Of a stretch of 64,000 nucleotides of DNA, positions 23,676 to 34,592 are shown in pieces. The stretch is from Costus lasius. Lineage: Eukaryota; Streptophyta; Magnoliopsida; Zingiberales; Costaceae. The notes beneath the pieces were generated by a model. That model made no database searches. It worked only from the letters and a program-made list of their open reading frames with translations, and was not told where the DNA came from. The stretch spans positions 75,450,556 to 75,514,555 of the forward strand of contig CM050449.1 in the NCBI GenBank assembly GCA_027563935.2. Reading direction: 5' to 3'. The position numbers and the translations under genes were made by a program. Position 1 is the first letter of the stretch. Each line of letters opens with the position of its first letter.

Positions 23676-25944
23676 TGTTGGTGTATATGCCCTAAAGACC
23701 AATGTATGGACATGGTCAGGCATTGTTTGAATGTACTTTGATAGAACTATTACTCTTTATATAGGCATGGTCGTTATTATGCAGACTTCTCTACCTGCGT
23801 TGATGTATTGAGTTGCATAAATAATGTCCTAGGAGTTTGGATTGGATCCATTCTCATAAGCTATCCCCAGACAAGGTACCTTAGCAGATATGGGACAGCT
23901 TTGGTACATGTGAGACTGGTGTATGGGCTGGTTAGGTGCGGGGCACAGTAACGCAGACATACAGGTGCATTGGATGCACTGGAGTGATCCACCGTGAGGA
24001 TTGACTTGTCTAGTCAACAAGTCAATCTCACATGCAAGAGGTTTTGCATTGATCCTTAGACTTGAGGTATTCATGTCTAGATTTGATGATGGGTATGCTT
24101 TAATACAGTCTTACGTCTCTCCGTAACTGGGAGACCAAAACGACTGTCATTGGGCATGTCATAAGTCACGTAGAGACATGGATGACCAATAGTAGGATTT
24201 GCCCCTTCCTTCCGAGGAAGCATGATATCCACCTTAGGGCGCCCCACCTTATTGGTGCATGACAGGAAAGTGTGGCCACACTTGTTGAGTCATGACCAAT
24301 GCATTGGATAATAAACTTGAGACTAATCCAATGGCAGGATATCAGCTTAGGCAAAGGGATCTGTAATGCAATGGGAATCCTCGTTGCTTGTTAGGAGTTG
24401 TTGCCATAATGACTTAAGTCCTATGACATGGGTAGTAGTGATGTGTTGCTAGATACCCCTCACTACTTATGATGTTTACATCATTGCCATCGTCATATGG
24501 ATCCTACGGGGTCACACGCAATAGACTCTTGACGTTGCTTTAATCAGAAGCCTAAGGATCAAGTTATTGGATAACTTGGATTCATTTGGAAGATTTCATC
24601 AGCGCCAATGGGCCTGATGAGTTGGAAGAAAGTTATTGGAGCCAAACTTCAATTTTGGCAGGTTGACCCGAAATTGACCTAGAATGGTCACATTTGGATT
24701 AGGGTTGCATTGGATTGGATCCAATGGCTTAATCAACCCATGCCATGAAGTTTGGGCTAGCTCATTATCCAATGAGGCCCAATAATAAGTTGTCATGAAG
24801 AGAGAATTGGCTTAAGGGGTATAATGGGGAGAAATCTCACCCCATTGGCGCCTAGGGGCATAATGGGGTGAGGGAGGCGCCTTTGCTTCATTATGGAAGT
24901 AAAGGGCGCCTAGCCCCTCTTCCTTGGATGGAATACTTGCCTCTAAGGCATGTCTTGGGGCTGATATGGCTTGATGGCTCTTTTGGAAAGAGCTTAGGCG
25001 CATATGGATAGTAGGGTAAGGTTTATGGTAAGATCTTGGAGACTTACCTTACCTCCAAACCCTAATTCCCCTCAAACCCTTGCTTAGCTGAATTCTTCAT
25101 GCATGTTGCGCCTAGCCACTTGTCCTTTGATGGTAAGAATGCATTTGAGGCATGTCTTGGGCTGAGGTATTGCTTGGGGCGCAAGACAAGGTCTTGGCGC
25201 ATAAGGAAGGGTTGAATGGGTTTAAGGAAATGTCTTGGAGACTTTCCTTACCACAAACCCTTTCATCCTAGCCATACACTTGTCCTAATCCTAGCCCCTG
25301 CCCAAACCGCCCCTTGTCCTATTTATAGGACCCCTTGCCGCCCTTCTTGTTGGTTGTTGTTGATCGAGTGGACAACATCTTGGAGGGGTGACATATCTCT
25401 TGGAGAGACTTGGAGTGCAAGGGCGAGAGCAACATAGACTTGGCGCAATCTTCTTCCTTGGAGCCGAAAGTTCTTCCTCTTCCTCTCTTCTTTGGCGCAA
25501 GGATTCTTTGTGCTTGGTGGCATCTTCTTGCCACAAGCCCTCATCGTTCCTTGGCCATAGGCGCACCTTGGAGGTGGCGCAAGCAAAGAAGAAGAGGGAA
25601 GTCCTTGGCGGCATCTTCCCTATCCCCTCCTTGGCGCATGTTCTTTTGAAGGTGGCGCAAGTGAGGTGAAGGCTTGATTCTCTTCCCGAGGCTAGCACCG
25701 AGCGTGGAAGGGAGCATTGATCAAGGAGTCGACGCGTGGATACTTGTAGAGGACGAGCACTTGAGCGTCTTCAACTTGGCACCTTCATCCTAACAAGCAA
25801 TAGAGGTACTAACCCTAACACATCCTTGTGTTCTCTCTCTCGCATGGATCCTTGGGAATGGAATGTGTTTCGGGTGTAATGCTTCTTCCGCTGTGTCCTG
25901 GGACTGTAAATTTTTTTTTAAATTACACCCGGCATTCCCCAACA
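23676..25944 (+). mobile_element. Family 2 LTR in forward orientation (element D')
   Basis: Full-length LTR, TGTTGGTGTATATGCCC to CCCCAACA, 2269 bp, followed by a primer site, so it is the 5' LTR of a second family 2 element. The first 740 bases are nearly identical to the inner part of the D LTR in reverse; the outer part is more diverged. A palindromic TATA-like box, TCCTATTTATAGGA, is at 25317-25330. Hairpin at 24434-24467. Confidence 0.9.
24434..24467 (+). promoter_or_regulatory. Conserved U3 hairpin, family 2 version
   Basis: Outer stem AGTAGTGA/TCACTACT; inner stem GTGT/ATAC around TGCTAG. Compared with family 1, one outer pair has changed from C-G to T-A with pairing kept. About 760 bp into the LTR. 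Confidence 0.5.
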
Positions 25945-26126
25945 GTGGTATCAGAGGTACTTGCGAGAAACACAAGGTGTACATTTGCTTGTGTGAAAAA
26001 TTTTTGGAAAATTTTTCGTTCATCCATGCGCGTTTAACCTAGAAGGCGCTTTCATCCAAACTTCTTTCATCAATTTTTATGGCCGAAATTTGGATTGTGT
26101 TTATGATGGATTTAAGACCAAAGGCG
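25945..26126 (+). other. Primer site and start of leader of element D'
   Basis: GTGGTATCAGAGG (25945-25957) complements initiator Met tRNA. The leader then matches that of element D in reverse (GCGAGAAACACAAG, AAAATTTTTC). It stops abruptly near 26126, where the 3' region of Gypsy element J begins. The body of D' is missing. Confidence 0.8.
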
Positions 26127-28542
26127 CAAGTTTCAGTTTAAATCTATGATACTTTTGTTTACAGAAATAGAATTTCCAAAATCTTTTTCCACTAAAAATT
26201 TTTCTCTCTTTCTTTTTTATTTTTTTTAATGGCATGTACCCACATAGATACACACTTTTTGTTTGGACTTCAACTTTTATCTTCGGTACCACTGTCAATT
26301 TTACATAGTGCCAAGTAGAGGAGTCATTTTCTTTCTCTCTCTTTTTTATAGACTTCAACCCATATCTTTGGTACCACTATCAATTTTACATAGTGCCAAG
26401 TAGGGGAGTCTGTCTCTATTTTTTGGATCTTGGATTCTTTCTACCTAACAAATAATAAAATAGACTAAACATCAACTAGGTTAATCAATTGACATCAATT
26501 CAAAAATTACACTCATATGCTCATTTTATTCAAAAAAGATGCTTCACTCTTAGATTGCATTCATCAAACAACATACCTACCCAAAACCTTATGCATCAAT
26601 CAATGAAGGATTTTAACAAGTAGATATATATTGAAGAAATAAATTCAGCATAATAGTTATATCTCCATTCATAGGCATTGACATACATAAACATTCATAA
26701 TCAATATTTAATCTACACATCTCTTATCACATGGATTCAAGTCATAAAAATTTTTAAATATCAAAAATGTCAAAATCAATGCAAAAGGTGTGAAGCATCA
26801 AACTCATACAATCATGGTCAAAAGTATAACATGATAGATTCAAGAAACCACATAGAATAGAAATCTCAGTGAGTGATTCATCCAAAGCAAATCAAAGATG
26901 CAACCATATGAAATAATCATGAATACAAGAGAGTGCAAATGATACTCACAAAACTATATAGTAAGCTCAATCATCGTCCGAGGTGTAGCGTCAGGGCAGA
27001 TGCGGCTGGGTTGAAAGATGCGCCTTTTGAAAATTTACCTGCACAATTTTAAATACATAAGGCTCAGATCAAAAAATAGTCTCTTACTTAAACTAATAAT
27101 ATAAATCAGAGATATCGTCGATGGTCCAAAGAGGGTGCTGATGGAGAGTGTTGATGCAGGCGAGAAGCAGGGGTGGAACAGATGCTAGCTGAAGAGCTGC
27201 TAGCAATGATGGTGATGGTGCCGACAGTAGAGTGATGATGAGTAGTCTCTAGTGGCCTGCTAGAGACTACAGTCCTGGAAGTGAAGACATCGGCCAGCGG
27301 GTGCGAGAGATAGCACTGCAAAAATAAAATAAAAAAATGTCACTAATGAAGAGTCTGCTACATAAATAAATAAAATCAATAGAAACAGTGGCAGCAGAAG
27401 AAGTAAGAGGCTGCTGGGGGGGGGGGGGGCTGCAGATGATGGCTGGTGCTGGCTAGAGGTGGAAGACAGTTGCTCTTAAAAATTTCTGGATCTAGAGGCA
27501 AAAGAAGCAATAACAGGTTGAAAGCAAACAGAGCAGCCAGTGAATTTTTTATAAAAAGTAGCTATACCCAAGAATAAGATTTAATGATCCAAAAAGAAAA
27601 CAGACAGAACCATGTGGTAGAATAAAACTTGTTCTTTCCAGATGGATGAAAATTAGAGGATCAAAATCTGTCAGAAATTTAGGGTATCAATAGAAAAAGG
27701 GCTAATCAGATTACTAAATCAAAAACTGCACAGAAGTTAATCAGATTCAAAAAGTTGCCATGCTTCCTAGAATTGTCAGAAAATATTTTAATAAAAACAA
27801 CTAATCCTCAAGATAGAACGAAACATGTTCTTCATATTTCATGTGAAAGATCAGGGTTACAACTCGTTAAAGCATCTTAAAAACCTGTAGCAAAAACGCT
27901 AATTAGATTAGTAAAAAAAACTACTGTATAAATTAATCATTTACCAAAAGATGCTATGTGTTATAGGACGATCCATGGACATTAAAATTCAATACAAATA
28001 TCCAAATAATAGTAAAAGATGAGTACTTCCATGTTGTGCCAAAGATAAAAAAATTTTCGCACTCTAGTTTCTTAAAATCACTGCGAGAAAACACCTACTC
28101 AGATAAGCAAAATGCAGATTTCAAAGTATGATACCGTGAAATTCCTTACGGCAGTGCCATAATTTACACAAAAGTCTCGGGGTAGAAATATGCTGAAATT
28201 ACGGCACCATAAAAATGGTTACGACACTGCTGTATTTTTCACAAAAATCTCGAAACTCTCGGATCAAAAATCACAAAAAAATGCGGCACCATAAAAAAAT
28301 TACAGTAGTACCGTAAAAGTCTCAAAACTCTCGAGATGAAATCGGACCAAAATTACGGTACCATGAAAATTATTACGGCACTATCGTATTTTGCACAAAG
28401 TTTGATTTTCCCTATAAAAAAAGAAGAAAAATTAATTCTAAAAATAAACTAAAATAAAAGAAACTAAGCTAAGTAAAAGTGCTTGGGTTGCCTCCCAAGA
28501 AGCGCTAATTTTTAGGTCATTAGCTTGACCAAAAATAAAATA
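26127..28542 (-). other. 3' non-coding region of element J
   Basis: No gene supported. It is the reverse counterpart of K 37232-39360: shared blocks include two spaced copies of ACTGTCAATTTTACATAGTG-like sequence (26288-26400 here), the CTGGAAGTGAAGACAT...GCGAGAGATAGCACTGC area near 27270-27320, and palindromic TACGGCA...TGCCGTA-type motifs at 28125-28400. The plant Athila/Tat signature GGGAGGCAACCCAA is at 28483-28500 on the minus strand. A run of 14 G is at 27416-27429. Confidence 0.7.
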
Positions 28543-29586
28543 TCATGGCGAAGCAGGTGGATCAGTACCATAGTAAATAGCATGTAATTTTCTCCATTTC
28601 CATTGTCCAAAAAGTTTAGCCACTAATCCAAACATCAAAAATTTCATGTAAATCAAGATCGACATGGCTTTCTCAAGTATGTAGAAATCAAAATCAAAAT
28701 TTTCAATTCCACTCCAAGGATATTCAATGATCTTCCTATATTTATTAGAAAGTAAAATCATTAGTCCTTTATTCAAATTTTTATCTTCAATTGCAATAGG
28801 ACTTCCATCAAAAGATTCAAGTATTGGATCATCAAAATAGTCTTTCTGTCTCACATTAAATTCCTCAATAATGCATAATTTTTCAAATAAATCAGAAGAT
28901 TAAACAGTAGATATGGGCAAAACATCAGAGTGAGATTCAACAATGTTTGTAATATTCAAATCCTTTTCAAGTTCCTCATGCACATCATCAAATAGTTTGT
29001 CAATTTCAAAATTAACATCAAAATCAGAGTGAGACTTTTCAAAATCAATTTCCTTATGCTTTTCCACAAATAATTCATCATTAGAAGAATCAAAATTAGA
29101 ATCGTATGAAAAATCATAATGAGATTTATCAATGTTCACAAAAGAATCAATTTCAGATTTAATAGAATCAGAGTTAACCACAAAAGACTTATCACTAATT
29201 TCAATAATATCACCAAAATCAAAGTGGGTCTCAACAATATCTGTAATTTTCAAACCATTATCAAGTTCTTCATTTCATTCATCAAATTTAACCATAAATA
29301 AGTTTTCATCAAAAGAATCAATTTCACTAGAATCAAAAGGGGATTTTTCAAAATCAATTTTCTCAAACTTTTCCACAAATAAATTATCAAATGAATCAAT
29401 TTTACAACTATCAAAATTAGAGTGAGATTCATTAATGTTCACATAAGGCTTAATCTCAAAACAATCATAATCAGAGGGGGATTTTTCTAAATCAATTTCC
29501 TCAGTTTCCAATTCAAACTCAAAAAAACAATCTTGTTGTGCTATCTGGGTTTTTAACATTTCAGTATGAGCACGCATATTATCCAT
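28543..29586 (-). pseudogene. Acidic-tail part of a second gag-like frame, element J
   Basis: Three minus-strand frames (29586-29275, 29253-28900, 28854-28543) separated by single stops. The start (MRAHTEMLKTQIAQQ) resembles the coiled segment near the end of Athila/Tat gag. A strongly acidic, low-complexity stretch follows, with repeated phrases such as EIDFEKS, KSHYDFSYDSNFDSS and DIVETHFDFG. The C terminus is more ordered: KGLMILLSNKYRKIIEYP, ILEKAMSILIYMKF, then a stop after DPPASP. Element K carries a clear homolog (36602-37231). The preserved protein-level similarity between two diverged copies suggests it was once translated; its role is unknown. It sits downstream of pol, where some Athila elements have an env-like frame, but I see no signal peptide or clear membrane anchor. 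Confidence 0.65.
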
Positions 29587-30013
29587 CCTATGTTTATGGG
29601 TCTCATGTGCCTCCTCACTTGGGTTTCATGAATTTTTCAAATATCAACTCTAAGCTAGATTTTTCAGTGTCCTCAATGCATGGTTCAGAAATATGATTTG
29701 AGCAATCATCATAAAAAGAAGTTTGGTGATTTTCCCATCTAGAATTATACTGATCACTTTGGTACCATGGTGAATTAGGATTTGGAGGAATTAAAAATTG
29801 GCAATCAGAAGTACAATGATCAAAACATCCACAAATATCACATCTAATAGAAGAATAAGATTTCATAACAGGGTGCATATTAAAAGTGTATAATTTATGA
29901 GCCACATAATCTAACTTATCTGCAACAGTGCACCATGAATCATCTTTATACCTTCCTTGTGGCATGTATACCTCACCTCTTTCAGTTGCCCAGGAGTTGT
30001 GATTAAAAGACAT
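29587..30013 (-). pseudogene. Second gag-like frame with CCHC knuckle, element J
   Basis: A 132-codon minus-strand frame (30013-29615). It opens FNHNSWATERGEV, close to LNHNQWATEEGML in J's main gag, and includes a perfect CX2CX4HX4C knuckle, CDICGCFDHCTSDC, followed by an NPNSPWYQSDQYNSRWENH segment as seen after the knuckle in plant Gypsy gag proteins. The main gag of J has no such knuckle in the matching place. This is therefore a second gag C-terminal portion lying after pol. It leads on, across a short gap, into the acidic tail. Either the element is chimeric, or it had a separate nucleocapsid-type protein. Confidence 0.7.
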
Positions 30014-31032
30014 ATCTTCAAATCAAAGCTTCTCTACATAACTAAAAAAAATTTATTATCTTAGAGTTCACAAGAAATAAAATCTATCAAGAAAATCCAA
30101 CATAATAAGTCTAGTTCTAATCACATTCAAGAACAATTTCTCCATCAAGAAAATCATACTATCAACAAAGAATTTCTTCAAAAATAGCCTAGGCCACAAA
30201 ATAATCATATCAACAAGAATAGCATATACTCATTCAGAATACAAGTCATTATGCAACAACATGCACCTCCACAAGGTGCACAATATCAAAATATCATTAT
30301 ACAACGAAATTGAAATCAATATCAAAATATTATACAACTAAATTGAATATTGTAGCAGTCAAGTAAAATCAAGGCAGGATAGCGATGGCGGACACAAAAA
30401 GTTTGGGAGAATCATCCTTCCCTATAAAACATGAAACATTAATAAGATAAGAAAAATGAAATATAAAAAAAAGTAAGGGAAGAGATACTCACAAAACTAT
30501 ACTCATCAGCATCGGATTCAAACTCTTTTGTGTCCTCGAGGGGAGATTAGTTGGTGCAGGAACAGGTGAAAACATGGATGAGAAATTATAAAAACGTATG
30601 TGGAAATGCATACACGGAGGAAAATACGGTCGCACATCAAAATAAAATAGTAGTGCCATAAAAAAAAACTCTATTTTTTTAATTTTTTTTTGAATAAAAT
30701 TACGGCACTGTAAAATTGATTACGGTGTTGCCGTAAAAACATCACAACTTTCTAATCGAAAATGGACCAAAAATATGGCACCGTAATTTGTATTACGGTG
30801 GTGTCGTAATTTGCACCAAAATCGATTTCACCTATAAAAAGAGAAGAAAAGTTAGTTCTAAAGCAAAAATAAAAGCTAAGTAAATAAAATAAAGTAAGAG
30901 CGTTTGGGTTGCCTCCCAGGAAGCGCTAATTTAAAGGTTATTAGCTTGACCGTTCTGTACTCGGATTTGATCGTGGTTTATCAAGATGAAAATTTTCCCT
31001 TTCTTCAATCAGTTCTTATTGATAATAATACT
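30014..31032 (-). other. Spacer between integrase and second gag-like frame, element J
   Basis: No gene. Just after the pol stop it carries the signature GGGAGGCAACCC (30904-30918, minus strand), then palindromic TACGGCAC/TACGGTG motifs at 30620-30820 and an A-rich, stop-filled stretch at 30014-30400. The same order of signature and palindromes recurs after the second gag-like frame at 28500, suggesting a duplicated 3' module. Confidence 0.65.
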
Positions 31033-31607
31033 TTAATCTCTGACCGTTAACCTTAAACTTCCTGTTTCATTACTCCATATGCCTACAGCTCTGTAAGGGT
31101 AGGTTCTCTTTACCTGAAAAGGTTCAGACGATCGAGACCTAAGTTTACCTGGAAAAAGTCTCAATCTATAATTGAATAAAAGAACGAAGTCACCTGGTTG
31201 GAATTCCCTTCTGAAAATATGTCGATCATGCCATCTTTTAGTCCTCTCCTTATAAATTCTTGCATTTTCGTAAGCAGAGAGTCTAATTTCATCTAGCTCA
31301 TTCAATTGCAACCTCCGTTTTTCACCCGCGTTCTTTAAGTCAAAGTTTAGTGCTTTGATTGCCCAGAATGCCTTATGCTCTAGTTCTACAGGTAGATGAC
31401 AAGATTTACCATAAACCAATTGAAAATGAGATATACCTATTAGTGTTTTAAAAGCAGTCCGGTAGGCCCACAGTGCATCATCAAGTTTGGATGCCCAATC
31501 TTTCCTCGTGCGTGACACTGTCTTTTCCAAAATTTCCTTTATTTCTCTGTTTGATATCTCAACTTGTCCACTTGTTTGGGGGTGATATGGTGTTGCAACT
31601 CTATGAT
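31033..31607 (-). pseudogene. Gypsy integrase, C-terminal part, element J
   Basis: Minus-strand frame 31530-31033 plus the short stretch just upstream. The stretch at 31531-31607 encodes [18 protein letters not shown], holding the catalytic Glu of the integrase core. The frame then gives [52 protein letters not shown] and [10 protein letters not shown], the conserved C-terminal domain of Athila/Tat integrases. It is separated from the core by a frameshift near 31610 with a stop. The stop at 31033 is the probable natural end of pol. Confidence 0.85.
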
Positions 31608-31940
31608 TTACCCCATCTTTCTAAGCAAGGCTGAGAACTTATGTTCTATGAAATGTGAGCCTCCATCACTAATCACTACTCGTGGTGTCCCAAATTGTGG
31701 AAAGATAATCTTTTTGAACAGTTTAATAACAACTCTAGAATCATTAGTAGGAGAAGCAAGAGCTTCAACCCACTTTGAAACATAATCAACTGCCACAAGT
31801 ATGTATTTTTTACCTCCAGAAGATGGAAAAGGTCCCATGAAGTCAATCCCCAAAACATCAAATACCTCAACCTCAAGAATATTGGACAATGGCATCTCAT
31901 GTTTTTTTGTTAATGTTACCTGTCTTTTGACATCTATCAC
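31608..31940 (-). pseudogene. Gypsy integrase core, element J
   Basis: 110 codons on the minus strand: [17 protein letters not shown] carries the first catalytic Asp, [12 protein letters not shown] follows, and [10 protein letters not shown] carries the second. The third catalytic residue is in the next frame. It overlaps the preceding frame (31897-32739) by 44 bases in a different phase, showing another frameshift near 31930. Confidence 0.85.
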
Positions 31941-32739
31941 AAGATAACATAAAGTTTATAGCATCTTTAAAAATTGAAGGCCAATAAAATCCTGATTGCA
32001 ACACTTTGAAAGCAATTTTCTTAGTACTGACATGCCCACCATAAGAGGATCCATGATATTGAAACAATATATCTGTGATTTCCTCTTCAGGTATACATCT
32101 TCTAAAAATTCCATTAGCACATCTTCTAAAAACATAAGGCTCATCCCAAAAATAGTGCCTTACCTTAGCTAAGAATCCCTTATTTTTTTGATAACTTAAA
32201 TCAGGAGGAAGAACATTAGCTACTAGGTAATTCACTATGTCAGCATACCATGGGGCTCTGATTTGCTCAATGGCCAAGAGTTGTTCTTCAGGAAAGGAAT
32301 CATTGATTATATCATTCTTTTCAGTATCTACCACTATCCTTGAAAGATGATCTGCCACAAAATTTTCTAATCCCTTTTTATCTTTAATTTCTAAATCAAA
32401 CTCTTGCAAGAGTAAAATCCATCTGAGTAAGCGTGGTTTACTATCCTTCTTTTGCATTAAGTACCTCACTGCTGCATGATCAGTGTACACCACTACTTTG
32501 GAGTTAATCAAGTATGATCTAAATTTATCAAAGGCAAACACTATAGATAAAAGTTCCTTCTGAATGGTGGTGTAATTCCTTTGGGTCTCATCAAAAATCC
32601 TACTAGCATAATGAATAATATATGGCTTTTTCTCTTTTCTCTGTCCTAAAACTGCTCCTATTGCATAATCACTAGCATTACACATGAGCTCAAAAGGCAA
32701 ATCCCAATCTGGAGGCTGAATGATAGGTGCTGAAACCAA
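31897..32739 (-). pseudogene. Gypsy RT end, RNase H and integrase zinc domain, element J
   Basis: 280 codons on the minus strand. It begins with the RT/RNase H link ([20 protein letters not shown]), RNase H ([24 protein letters not shown]-like [52 protein letters not shown]) and then the HHCC zinc-binding domain ([30 protein letters not shown]) that binds LTR ends. These RNase H and HHCC blocks are typical of Athila/Tat elements. The frame is uninterrupted for this length, the best preserved piece of J. Confidence 0.9.
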
Positions 32740-33728
32740 AGCTTTCTTTAATTCCTGAAAAGCAGATAAACAATCTTCATCAAAAGAAAATTTAACATCT
32801 TTACAAAGTAAATTTGTAAGAGGTCGAGCAAGTTTAGAGAAATCCTTGATGAATCACCGGTAGAATCCTGCATGTCCTAGAAAGCTTTGGACATCCTTTA
32901 CTGTAGTAGGTGGCTCTAATTTTTCTATCACCTCAACTTTGGCTTTGTCAACTTCAATCTCTCTCTCTGAAATCAAGTGCCCTAAAACTATCCCTTGCCT
33001 AACCATGAAATGACATTTTTCCCAATTAAGCACAAGGTTAGTTTATTGACACCACTGCAAAACTCAGAAAAAATAGCCATAAATTGGCCAAACAATCATC
33101 AAAAGAAGAACAATATACAGAGAAATCATCCATAAAGACATCCATAAAATCTTCAATGAAGTCAGAAAAAATAGCCATCATACATCTCTAAAAAGTAGCA
33201 TGTGCATTACATAAACCAAAAGGCATTCTCCTTTATGTGAAAGTACCAACGGACAGGTGAAAGTGGTCTTATCTTGGTCATCAGGATGTATAGGAATTTG
33301 GAAAAAACCAGAATATCCATCTAAGAAACAAAAGTGAGAATGGTTTGCAAGCCTCTCAACCATCTAATCAATAAAACGTAATGGAAAATGGTCTTTCCTA
33401 GTAGCAGCATTCAATTTTCTATAATCTATGCACATGCGCCAACTAGTTATAATTCTAATAGGAATCAGTTCATTGTCTTTGTTTTTCATTACAGTTACCC
33501 CTCTTTTCTTAGGAACACAATGTACATGACTTACCCATTTACTATCAGAGATAGGATAGATAATACCTGCATCGAGTAGTTTCAGGAATTCCTTCTTCAC
33601 AAGTTCTTTCATAGAGGGATTAAGTCTCATTTGAAAATCTGCATGTGGTTTGTATTCCTCTTCCATCAAGATCCAGTGCATACAAAAAGAAGGATTAATT
33701 CCCTTTAAGTCATCAATTGTGTACCCAA
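32740..33728 (-). pseudogene. Gypsy reverse transcriptase, element J
   Basis: Broken minus-strand RT. 33681-33364 covers the N-terminal motifs (MKELVKKEFLKLLDAGIIYP, WVSHVHCVPKKRG, RMCIDYRKLNAATRKDHFPL). 33363-33178 covers CFLDGYSGFFQIPIHPDDQD, with the first catalytic Asp. At 33121-33138 the frame encodes FMDDFS, the active site in the form usual for Athila/Tat RT. A stop codon just before this block and frameshifts between 32740 and 33100 disrupt it. Confidence 0.85.
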
Positions 33729-34592
33729 TTACCTTCCTATGAATCCATAATTTTTGAGAAGTAAATCTGTCTCCCTTTTTCCAAGCTGTGCATCAACAAT
33801 GACAGGGTAAGTAGAATCAGGACCAAGAAATTCATAACGAAGGTTATCAGATAAAGCCTTAAGTTCTACTTTTGGAGCCTTCCTTTCTTCACTTTTTTCA
33901 TCATCACAAGCACTACAGTCTAATAATTCATTGATTTCAGAATTGGTGTCTTCATTAAAATCAAGAACAGAATCAAAATCAGAGGTTTCAACAAATAAAC
34001 CATTAAGATCATCGACAGTGTCATCTACAGCATGTATACTACAACAAGATCCAGAATTTGATGGGGTTTTCATGGTTTCATTCAAGTCATATTCGATTCT
34101 TTCATCTCCAATGTTAAGTGTAAGTTTATCGTTCTTTACATCAATAATTGCTCCTGCTGTGGCTAAGAATGGTCTACCATGTAAAATGGAGATTTTTGCA
34201 TCTTCCTCAATTTCAAGGACTACAAAATCTACTGGGATGAAATATTTACCTACTTGGATAGACACATCTTCAAGAATCGCTGTAGGATACTTAACTGAAC
34301 GGTCGGTGAGCTGCAAATATATTGAAGTTGGTTTAAGCTCTCCCATGTCCAATTTTCTACAAGTAGATAATGGCATTAGACTTACACTAGCACCTAAATC
34401 ACATAAGGCTCAGTTAAAGGCCATACTTCCAATAAAACAAGGAATAGAGAAACTACCTGGATCCTTTAATTTCGGTGGCAACTTGTTCTGGATAATAGCA
34501 CTACACTCTTCAGTTAAAGCCACAATACCATAGTCCTCTATCTTTCTTTTATTAGACAAAATTTCTTTCAAGAATTTAGCATATGTGGGCAT
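33729..34592 (-). pseudogene. Gypsy protease and gag-protease linker, element J
   Basis: 34592-34410 encodes the linker (YAKFLKEILSNKRKIEDY, ALTEECSAIIQNKLPPKLKD) seen at this point in Athila/Tat polyproteins. After one TGA the frame gives CDLGASVSLMPLS, the aspartic protease active site (Asp-Leu-Gly-Ala-Ser), then ILEDVSIQVGKYFIPVDFVV and ILHGRPFLATAGAIIDV, which complete the retropepsin fold. Only that stop separates it from the linker. An acidic tail follows to 33729. Confidence 0.87.

Noticed and set aside
28543..29586. Downstream frame of J as an envelope gene
   Set aside because: Its position fits an Athila env-like frame, but there is no signal peptide, clear transmembrane segment or glycosylation-rich ectodomain; the CCHC part upstream points to gag.
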